NCBI GenBank assembly: GCA_002493595.1
Contig: DKZG01000008.1
Coordinates: forward strand, 13,112 to 77,111
Reading direction: 5' to 3'
Length of the DNA: 64,000 bases
DNA from: Ruminococcaceae bacterium UBA7080
GTDB taxonomy: Bacteria > Bacillota > Clostridia > Oscillospirales > Acutalibacteraceae
Position numbers and translations under genes: made by a program. Of this stretch, positions 58,162 through 64,000 are shown piece by piece (the stretch's first letter is position 1; every line of letters begins with the position of its first letter). A model generated the notes under the pieces. That model had not been told where the DNA came from and made no database searches. It was given only the letters and a program-made list of their open reading frames with translations.

Positions 58162-58539
58162 ATGGCATCAGAAAAAGTTACAGCAATTGTTGAAGAGCTT
58201 AAGACTCTCACAGTTCTTGAGCTTTCAGAGCTCGTATCAGCAGTAGAAGAAGAATTTGGTGTAAGCGCTGCAGCAGCAGTAGCAGTAGCAGCACCTGCAG
58301 AAGGCGGTGCAGCAGCAGCTGACGAGAAGACAGAGTTTGACGTAGTTCTTACAGACGTTGGCGCTAACAAGATTCAGGTTATCAAGGCAGTTCGTGAGGC
58401 TACAGGTCTTGGTCTTAAAGAGGCAAAGGCTATTGTTGACGGTGCACCTGCAACTGTTAAGGAAGCTGTTCCTACAGCAGACGCTGAGGCTCTCAAGGCT
58501 AAGCTTGAAGAGGCTGGCGCTAAGATTGAGCTTAAGTAA
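58162..58539 (+). CDS. rplL: Ribosomal protein L7/L12
   Basis: The 125-residue protein has the dimerisation domain (ELKTLTVLELSELVSAVEEEFGVSAAAAVAVAAP in part), an Ala-rich hinge and the C-terminal factor-binding domain (KIQVIKAVREATGLGLKEAKAIVDGAP). It recruits translation GTPases. The ATG at 58162 follows GGAGG by 8 bases; the earlier TTG overlaps that site. Confidence 0.98.
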   Translation: MASEKVTAIVEELKTLTVLELSELVSAVEEEFGVSAAAAVAVAAPAEGGAAAADEKTEFDVVLTDVGANKIQVIKAVREATGLGLKEAKAIVDGAPATVKEAVPTADAEALKAKLEEAGAKIELK

Positions 58540-58564
58540 TTTAGCTTTATCGAATAGCATGATT

Positions 58565-58596
58565 AAAGACGATGTGTTTTTCACATCGTCTTTTTT
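58565..58596. terminator. Terminator after rplL
   Basis: A perfect 12-bp stem AAAGACGATGTG / CACATCGTCTTT with a T5 loop and T6 tail. Confidence 0.93.
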
Positions 58597-58635
58597 GTTT
58601 TGCTTAATTATTGTATTGATGATTTTTGTCTTTTA

Positions 58636-59343
58636 TTATTTGTATTTTAAAACTCTTTTGTCATGCATTTTCCGTGCAAGGTATACAGCAGGTGTATCAA
58701 GGATGCTTGTAAAAATATAAATAACATAACTTGAGAGGAATATGGAGATAATGGTTTTTGCATCATACTGACCCCAAAATGCAAGGAGTGTAAACAGTAG
58801 AGTGTTGAGTATTTGGCTGATAAGGGTTGAGCCGTTATTTCTTAGCCAAAGAAACTTTCTTTTATCGCCGAACTTCTTTTCGGTAAATGCCCACCATTTA
58901 TGATAAAGCCATACATCAAAAAGCTGGCTGATTGCATATACTGCCAGAGATGAGATAATCATACGCGGTGTGTTTGAAAAGACTGATTCTACAGAACTGT
59001 GGATCAAATCGTTTTCACTTGGTATATAAAGCCGCCAGCTTTGGGAAAGCAGCAGGAAAAACAAGGAGGAGAATACACCAATCCAAACAGCCTTGTTGGC
59101 TTCTTTTTTGCCTTCGCATTCCGAAAGAATATCTGTTACAAGAAACGTGGCGGCAAAAAGCACATTTCCTAAAGTTTGTTCCATACCGAAAGCGTTAATC
59201 AGTATGACAACCTCTATGTTGGCGAGTATTGTAGCAATGGCAGATATGCAGTATAGCCCTGTCTTGCCAAAAAACTTGTATCCTAAAAGTACTGCTCCGA
59301 AAATGACAAGGACAGAGCCTATTAAAAGCAATTCATTAATCAT
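58636..59343 (-). CDS. yhhQ: Queuosine precursor transporter (YhhQ/VUT family)
   Basis: The 235-residue membrane protein has about six helices and the VUT/DUF165 motifs NVLFAATFLVTDILSECEGKKEANKAVWIG and WWAFTEKKFGDKRKFLWLRNNGSTLISQILNT in blocks. The family imports preQ0, preQ1 or queuine. The ATG at 59343 lies 5 bases after AGGTGA and just past the radical SAM stop. The upstream riboswitch and partner gene support a queuine/preQ1 salvage role. Confidence 0.9.
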   Translation of the reverse strand: MINELLLIGSVLVIFGAVLLGYKFFGKTGLYCISAIATILANIEVVILINAFGMEQTLGNVLFAATFLVTDILSECEGKKEANKAVWIGVFSSLFFLLLSQSWRLYIPSENDLIHSSVESVFSNTPRMIISSLAVYAISQLFDVWLYHKWWAFTEKKFGDKRKFLWLRNNGSTLISQILNTLLFTLLAFWGQYDAKTIISIFLSSYVIYIFTSILDTPAVYLARKMHDKRVLKYK

Positions 59344-59344
59344 A

Positions 59345-60040
59345 TCAGTCACCTACCCCAAAGTCCGTATTGTTTAAAAGAATATCAATTCTGCTGTTAT
59401 CTTTGTATTTCGGATAAAGGTATTTTGTAAAATCGGAGATAACCCTCGTATTGGGCTTAATTCGTGTCGAATTTTTACACATAATGTTGATGCAAATTCT
59501 CTCAAAATATTTAAGTCCGAGAGCTATATCATTTTCCATCGAATCAATATTTTGACCGCTTATGCCAAATAGAAGATTCGCTTCATCAAAGTTTTTTGAA
59601 ATGATTAGATTATCTCTCTCGTCAATGCCCTTTTGAAGTACAGTTTCACGTAAATCATAATCAAAGGTCTCAAGCCCTAATTTCATTTTGAGTTCAAAGT
59701 CCTTATATAGCTCACGCAGGACAGGAATGAGGTTTTTATATAAATAATGGCATTCAAAGTGAATGGTTTTAATACCCTTATCATGGCAGATGTTTTTTAT
59801 AAGCTCAGAAGTTTTATGATCAAGCTCAAAAACAGAACCGCTGTTTATTATCTCAATCTTGCCATAAAATCCTGTTACCTTTTCAAGTATTGTTTTGTTG
59901 AGAAGATAATTTTCTTCTTCATTGCTGCAGCAATCTGTGTGATAATCACAAAAGGTACATTTTTTATATGCACACCCCTTGCCGCGCAGCAAAACAATTT
60001 CGCGGGGATTTTTTTCTTTAATAATGCTGTATCTTTCCAT
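59345..60040 (-). CDS. Radical SAM enzyme, probable queuine lyase (QueL-like)
   Basis: The 231-residue protein has cysteines 23, 28 and 31 in CAYKKCTFC, a C-x4-C-x2-C version of the radical SAM cluster site (the canonical spacing is C-x3-C-x2-C), followed by a short TIM-barrel-like region (INSGSVF, IHFECHYLY, KLGLETFD). It is co-transcribed with the YhhQ transporter behind a preQ1-type riboswitch. In Clostridioides, QueL converts imported queuine to preQ1, and the same gene pairing makes this the best guess. No sequence comparison could be run. Confidence 0.7.
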   Translation of the reverse strand: MERYSIIKEKNPREIVLLRGKGCAYKKCTFCDYHTDCCSNEEENYLLNKTILEKVTGFYGKIEIINSGSVFELDHKTSELIKNICHDKGIKTIHFECHYLYKNLIPVLRELYKDFELKMKLGLETFDYDLRETVLQKGIDERDNLIISKNFDEANLLFGISGQNIDSMENDIALGLKYFERICINIMCKNSTRIKPNTRVISDFTKYLYPKYKDNSRIDILLNNTDFGVGD

Positions 60041-60043
60041 AAA

Positions 60044-60070
60044 ATAAAAAAATGCGTCGTTAAGGACGCA
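60044..60070 (-). terminator. Riboswitch-associated terminator before the queL-like gene
   Basis: On the minus strand TGCGTC-CTTAAC-GACGCA is followed by a T7 run. It lies between the aptamer and the start codon, so it is the likely expression platform. Confidence 0.82.
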
Positions 60071-60152
60071 ATAAGGCTATAGCCTGTCTCCTTAGTTTTG
60101 ATTGAGCGATTATCTATTGATATCACGCAGGCAGGATGGTTACGAACTGCCT
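60071..60152 (-). promoter_or_regulatory. preQ1-type riboswitch
   Basis: On the minus strand the RNA begins GGCAG-TTCGTAACCATC-CTGCC and, after an inserted GCG...CGC hairpin, ends in AAAACTAAGGAG, the adenine-rich tail and pairing segment found in preQ1 riboswitches. The hairpin inserted before the tail resembles the larger preQ1-III form known from Ruminococcaceae; class I is the alternative. The genes downstream (queuosine precursor transporter and probable queuine lyase) agree with the ligand. Confidence 0.75.
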
Positions 60153-60159
60153 TTAAATT

Positions 60160-60187
60160 ATTATATCAATTCATAAAAAATTGTCAA
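60160..60187 (-). promoter_or_regulatory. Promoter of the riboswitch-controlled operon
   Basis: On the minus strand TTGACA (60182-60187), 16 bases and TATAAT (60160-60165). Confidence 0.85.
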
Positions 60188-60190
60188 TAG

Positions 60191-61210
60191 TCATATTATT
60201 TTTCGCTTTGATGAAATATCCAATACAAGCACAAAGCAGCCGATAATCATGAATACCGATAGTGCCAGATTGACACTTGATAATTCAATAATTCCGGTTT
60301 CAAGGTTAGAAAAAACAGATATTTCTATTGGAATAATAAACAGCAAAAGCTTTGTGACACAGTATGAAAGCAGACCTGCAATCAATCGAAAAATAAAAAA
60401 GTCATAGTATTTCATCTTTGCATGGGCAATTATCGGAAGCAATTGGAAATGAATACACAAGCCTCCGAAGGCAAGATAAGCACTGATTTCGGCAAGATGA
60501 TATGTATTGTCGGAGCAAACACCGTTTGTAATTTCTATGAGAGGCATTAAAAACTGCGGCACTGAGAGAATTTTATTTATTGCAGAAAACAAAATGATAA
60601 AAGCCGTTATGTTTAAAACAGATTTAACGCTGCTGTTGACAGCATCGCTGATTGCGTCACCAAAGCCTGTATCGTTTGTATATGAATAGTAATCCGAATG
60701 TATTCTTTTTTCACTGAAGGAGAGCAGAAATCCGATAATCATTGAAGATATTATATTTGAGAAAAACAGAATTAAACCGGCTTTTGTATTATTTAATACA
60801 GCAGCTCCCAAAGCTGTTATTATAAAACCGCAGCCGCCGCAAAAATTGAAACGCAAAAGTCGGCGAGCCTGCTTCTCATCAATTTCACCATTTGTAAGAA
60901 GCTCATCGGTCAGCAATGCACCTGTCGGATATCCTCCTACAAGTCCGAAAAATATTGCAGGAAGGGTTACCTGTGGAAGATTGAAAAAGTAGCTGCTGAT
61001 AAATCCAAATACTTTAGCTAACACATCCTTGGCACCGGTTTTCATTATAATAAGAAATAAGATAAGCAGGGGTGTAAGACTTGGTACAATTGTATTTTGT
61101 GCCAGTGCCAGTCCTTCTGCAGCACCATTTTTCGCCCGGGAAGAGAAGGCAATCAGAATACCTGCTAAAGAAAGCAGAACAGTGAGTGACAAAATATATT
61201 TGTGTTTCAT
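60191..61210 (-). CDS. ylbJ: YlbJ-like sporulation membrane protein (Gate domain)
   Basis: The 339-residue protein has eight or so hydrophobic segments and the YlbJ/Gate features VPSLTPLLILFLIIMKTG, FFGLVGGYPTGALLTDELL, and RFNFCGGCGFIITALG. In Bacillus YlbJ is a mother-cell protein needed for spore cortex, of unknown transport function. GGTGG precedes the ATG at 61210. It ends just before the promoter of the queL-like operon. Confidence 0.8.
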   Translation of the reverse strand: MKHKYILSLTVLLSLAGILIAFSSRAKNGAAEGLALAQNTIVPSLTPLLILFLIIMKTGAKDVLAKVFGFISSYFFNLPQVTLPAIFFGLVGGYPTGALLTDELLTNGEIDEKQARRLLRFNFCGGCGFIITALGAAVLNNTKAGLILFFSNIISSMIIGFLLSFSEKRIHSDYYSYTNDTGFGDAISDAVNSSVKSVLNITAFIILFSAINKILSVPQFLMPLIEITNGVCSDNTYHLAEISAYLAFGGLCIHFQLLPIIAHAKMKYYDFFIFRLIAGLLSYCVTKLLLFIIPIEISVFSNLETGIIELSSVNLALSVFMIIGCFVLVLDISSKRKII

Positions 61211-61288
61211 ATTACCACCAAAGAATACTATGAAATAAAAAGGGCAGATATCCTAATTTTTTGCAGCGATATAGATGTGTATTTTGTT

Positions 61289-62353
61289 TTATTCTATATT
61301 ATATTTTTCTTTAAATTCCTCTGCACTTTGCTGCCAATATTTGAATTCGGTAATATTTCTTTTATCAATAAAGATATTGCCGTACGTATTGATGATTTCC
61401 TTTGTAAAAAAATCTGTTACTTTTTTTGCTCCATAGTAATTCAGATGTTCGCCTGTGTCTCTGAAATCGTTTGCATAGTCTATACCTGATTTGTCAAAGT
61501 TGCTTTTTATGTTTAAATCAAAAAAGGGTATATTGTATTTTTGAGCAAGCCGGTTTACTGTATTGTGTCTTGAATAGTTCCAGGAGGTCAGTGACGGCAT
61601 TTCGATAAACATCAGTTTTATATTTTTGCTATGGCAGCTGTCAATTATCTTGTTTATATATTTTAAATTTTCATTCGTTATCGGTTCAGTATTATGTGTA
61701 ATTGTCATTCTGTCATTGTCTTCAATAGGGCAGATGATTTTATTGAAATTATAACCATGTTCACAAGAAACTGCATGATGAGTACGCAAGGACTGAATAA
61801 AAGCATTTTTTTTGAGATTTTTCCACGAATCGTGAAACATAAAAATTGTGAAATGGTTTTCAAGGTCATCACCGAATGCCGAATTTCGTATTGAATTTGC
61901 AATTTTTTTAAGCTGTCTTAAAGCGTCATTTTGAATTTTACCTTCGCTGTTTTTTATTGGGATATCGGCATAAAACATGTCCGTTTCAATAACAACGAGC
62001 TTAGGTGACTGCGTTTTAAGGACATCTTGTAAAAAGGCATATGAACGTTCTACTGTTTGTTTGGGAGTTGAAATAACGGTGCTGGTGTATCCGTAATCCT
62101 CCCAGACTTTTATGGGAATAAATCCTGAATAAAGATTGCTGCTTCCTATAAGTGCGATATCAATGCTGTTTTTTGGCTCAGTTATATAGCCATATGATTT
62201 AGAAAATATATTTTTATATTGAGTTGCTGCTCTTTTAGAAAAGACAGTTGATGACAGGAGTTCGAGCGTTAAGTCAAATATAAGAATAAATGCCAGTACC
62301 TTTATAAGGCGCAGAGTGAAATTTCTGCAGTTCTTTCTACTTAAGTTTTTCAT
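61289..62353 (-). CDS. Membrane-anchored SGNH-like protein (DltD-type)
   Basis: The 354-residue protein has one N-terminal membrane helix (about 16-36) and an extracytoplasmic domain with SGNH/DltD-like blocks: IALIGSSNLYSGF with a candidate nucleophile Ser, ETDMFYAD, and FRDTGEHLNYYGAKKVTDFF with the Asp-His pair. DltD-like proteins remove or transfer acyl groups on cell-envelope polymers. No dlt genes are adjacent. It may form an operon with ylbJ, 78 bases downstream. Confidence 0.78.
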   Translation of the reverse strand: MKNLSRKNCRNFTLRLIKVLAFILIFDLTLELLSSTVFSKRAATQYKNIFSKSYGYITEPKNSIDIALIGSSNLYSGFIPIKVWEDYGYTSTVISTPKQTVERSYAFLQDVLKTQSPKLVVIETDMFYADIPIKNSEGKIQNDALRQLKKIANSIRNSAFGDDLENHFTIFMFHDSWKNLKKNAFIQSLRTHHAVSCEHGYNFNKIICPIEDNDRMTITHNTEPITNENLKYINKIIDSCHSKNIKLMFIEMPSLTSWNYSRHNTVNRLAQKYNIPFFDLNIKSNFDKSGIDYANDFRDTGEHLNYYGAKKVTDFFTKEIINTYGNIFIDKRNITEFKYWQQSAEEFKEKYNIE

Positions 62354-62447
62354 TTTTTGCCTGCCTATAATTTATGATTTTAACGTTATTATAAAACAGG
62401 CTTATTAATTTATATCAAAATAAAAGTTAAAAAGCGGTAAATATCGA

Positions 62448-62478
62448 AACACCGAATGGATTTTATCCATTCGGTGTT
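62448..62478. terminator. Terminator between glgA and the SGNH gene
   Basis: A 14-bp perfect stem AACACCGAATGGAT / ATCCATTCGGTGTT with a TTT loop. On the minus strand it follows glgA; the T-tract is weak. Confidence 0.75.
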
Positions 62479-62490
62479 CTTAATAAATTT

Positions 62491-63909
62491 TTATTTTAAA
62501 AGAGAACGGTACATTTTGATGTATTCGTTGGCACTTTTACCCCAGCTCATATCGCAGTCAAGTGCGCGTTGAACAAGTGTGCTCCAGCCTGCTGTGTGAT
62601 ATGCATCGTCAGCGCGGTAAATTGCACCAAGCATATCATATGCATCATAGGTTTTAAAAGTGAAACCATTGCCCTCACCGTCGCCGCAGTCCGTAATCGA
62701 GTCCTTAAGTCCGCCGGTTTCACGCACGATCGGAAGTGTGCCATATCTGAGTGCAACCATTTGTGAGAGTCCGCAGGGCTCAGATTTACTCGGCATCAAA
62801 AACAAATCTGCACCTGCATAAATTTTTCTTGCAAGGTCAGGTACGAATCCGATTGTAATGCCTACTCGGTCAGGATACTTGTCATGCAGATAACGGAAGA
62901 AATTTTCATATTGCCATTCACCGCTTCCGAGAATAACGTACTGCAGATTGCGTTCACAAAGGCTCTTTTCAAGAACTTCTTTCATCAAGTCAACACCTTT
63001 ATGACCCACAAGGCGGCTTACAATGCCGATGACGGGTGTATTGGCATCAACATGAAGACCCATCATTTTTTGCAGTTCTTCTTTATTTTTAGCCTTATTG
63101 GAGAAATTTTCTGAATTGTAATTTGCCCAAATATCCTTATCTGTTTCAGGATTATAGCCTTCAACATCAATACCGTTCAGAATTCCGCAGAGTTTCCAAC
63201 TTCTTTGGTTAAGGATTGGGTCAAGACCGTGACTGTACCATGGGTCAAGAATTTCCTTTGCATATGTAGGAGATACAGTGGTAACCTTGTTTGCACATTC
63301 AATACCGGCCTTCATAAAGTTAACCAGGCCGTCATAAAGAATGAGATTGTTATGCTCCGGAGCAATACCGAGCACATCATTTAGAAGTTCATCACCATAT
63401 TTGCCTTGGTATTGAATATTATGGATTGTGAAAACGGTTTTGATGTTTTCAAATCCCATTCTGTTGGCATAATAGCAGCTGTAATAAAGCGGTGTAAGAG
63501 CACTCTGCCAGTCATTGCAGTGAATGATATCCGGCTTCCAGTCGATAGCAGGTATAATTTCAAGTGCCGCTCTTGCAAAAAACGCAAAACGCTCTGCATC
63601 ATCATAATGACCGTAAATTCCGTCACGCTTAAAATAATACTGGTTGTCAAGAAAATAGTAAATAACGCCGTTTGCTTTTGCTTCAAATATTCCGCAGTAC
63701 TGCCTTCTCCAGGCAACAGGAACCGATATGGATGTTATGAATTTCATTTTATCCTTATATTCCTGTTTGATACTGTCATAAAGCGGCATTACCACACGGC
63801 AGCCTATAAGTCTTTTTCTCAGTGCGACAGGCAGTGAACCGGCAACATCGCCAAGACCGCCTGAGGCCATAAACGGCAGTGCCTCAGAGGCAACATATAA
63901 AACCTTCAT
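62491..63909 (-). CDS. glgA: Glycogen synthase (ADP-glucose, GT5)
   Basis: The 472-residue glycosyltransferase adds ADP-glucose units to glycogen. It has HCNDWQSALTPLYY, FTIHNIQYQGKYG, the GT-B catalytic region PSKSEPCGLSQMVALRYGTLPIVRETGGL and a normal length. The N-terminal K-[TS]-G-G-L ADP-glucose motif reads A15-S-G-G-L, so the usual Lys15 is replaced by Ala. AGGAGG overlaps the end of the upstream gene, so translation is coupled. Confidence 0.95.
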   Translation of the reverse strand: MKVLYVASEALPFMASGGLGDVAGSLPVALRKRLIGCRVVMPLYDSIKQEYKDKMKFITSISVPVAWRRQYCGIFEAKANGVIYYFLDNQYYFKRDGIYGHYDDAERFAFFARAALEIIPAIDWKPDIIHCNDWQSALTPLYYSCYYANRMGFENIKTVFTIHNIQYQGKYGDELLNDVLGIAPEHNNLILYDGLVNFMKAGIECANKVTTVSPTYAKEILDPWYSHGLDPILNQRSWKLCGILNGIDVEGYNPETDKDIWANYNSENFSNKAKNKEELQKMMGLHVDANTPVIGIVSRLVGHKGVDLMKEVLEKSLCERNLQYVILGSGEWQYENFFRYLHDKYPDRVGITIGFVPDLARKIYAGADLFLMPSKSEPCGLSQMVALRYGTLPIVRETGGLKDSITDCGDGEGNGFTFKTYDAYDMLGAIYRADDAYHTAGWSTLVQRALDCDMSWGKSANEYIKMYRSLLK

Positions 63910-63920
63910 ATTTTAACCTC

Positions 63921-64000
63921 CTAAACTCTCGTGCCTTTGGTTAAGCATATTGGGAAGGACTCTGTGCCTGCCAGCTCAACGCTGTCTTTAATACTTACAT
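63921..64000 (-). CDS. C-terminal end of a probable GlgD/GlgC
   Basis: The minus-strand frame entering the window reads VSIKDSVELAGTESFPICL...TRV and stops at TAG 63921-63923, 11 bases before the glgA start. The sequence KDSVELAGTESFPI resembles the C-terminal beta-helix end of GlgD, the regulatory or paralogous ADP-glucose pyrophosphorylase subunit that precedes glgA in clostridia. Only 26 codons are visible. Confidence 0.6.
   Translation of the reverse strand, partial: VSIKDSVELAGTESFPICLTKGTRV

Noticed and set aside
57837..58370. 177-residue minus-strand frame opposite rplJ-rplL
   Set aside because: Its Ala/Ser-rich sequence mirrors the low-complexity tail of L10 and hinge of L12; no promoter or ribosome binding site.
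1..64000. CRISPR arrays, rRNA operons, insertion sequences
   Set aside because: No regularly spaced repeats, rRNA sequence or transposase-like frame was seen in any part of the window.

Overview
The window reads as a chromosomal segment of a low-G+C, anaerobic, Gram-positive gut-type clostridium. The best fit is the Oscillospirales/Ruminococcus group. This rests on gene content: CIRCE/HrcA control of dnaK, ffs-dnaX-ybaB-recR synteny, smpB-ssrA, rubrerythrin, glycogen synthase, an NADP-type glutamate dehydrogenase, sporulation-family genes (spoVAE-like, ylbJ-like), ECF vitamin transport and a preQ1-type riboswitch. No sequence search was possible, so the taxonomic call is inference.

Layout: 0-0.7 kb, ribosomal genes rplU-prp-rpmA. 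0.7-3.3 kb, an SGNH hydrolase and a GPH-type symporter. 3.3-3.8 kb, a tiny XRE regulator divergent from a 41-residue peptide gene, with a perfect inverted repeat between them. 3.8-8.1 kb, a glycolytic operon (pgk, a zinc-ribbon gene, tpiA, gpmI). 8.1-12.9 kb, a methyltransferase, a HAD phosphatase, rubrerythrin with a structured leader, a secreted CHAP protein and a sigma/anti-sigma-like pair. 13.0-17.9 kb, the hrcA-grpE-dnaK-dnaJ heat-shock operon. 17.9-23.5 kb, pnuC with an attenuator leader, a PAS protein, gdhA, an MFS exporter, an M23 protein and a zinc-ribbon membrane protein.

23.6-33.8 kb holds the most unusual block: a compact, intact, translationally coupled set of phage structural genes (terminase, portal, protease, capsid, connectors, then baseplate hub, spike, wedge and fibre). 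It has no integrase, repressor or lysis gene, and no recognisable tail sheath, tail tube or tape-measure gene. It is bounded by terminators and looks like a domesticated particle operon.

33.8-41.7 kb: panT-coaX (pantothenate uptake and phosphorylation), DUF1015, a membrane-embedded M28 peptidase, spoVAE, an SCP2-like protein, a flavin reductase, then SRP RNA, dnaX and ybaB. 41.7-47.1 kb: recR, smpB, tmRNA with a duplicated 3' end, a Cu/Zn-SOD-like gene, greA and a lysyl-tRNA synthetase carrying an N-terminal DUF1508-like extension. 47.1-51.2 kb: ilvD followed by a degenerate sortase-like membrane protein, a second membrane protein and a polysaccharide-type ABC ATPase. 51.2-54.6 kb (minus strand): trmB and two FAD oxidoreductases. 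54.7-58.6 kb: rpmG-secE-nusG-rplK-rplA-(L10 leader)-rplJ-rplL. 58.6-64 kb (minus strand): queuosine-precursor transporter plus radical SAM enzyme behind a preQ1-type riboswitch, ylbJ-like, a DltD-like SGNH protein, glgA and the end of a probable glgD.

No tRNA, 5S/16S/23S rRNA, CRISPR array or insertion sequence was seen. Coordinates of starts were adjusted where a Shine-Dalgarno sequence and family N-termini favoured a start inside the longest open frame.
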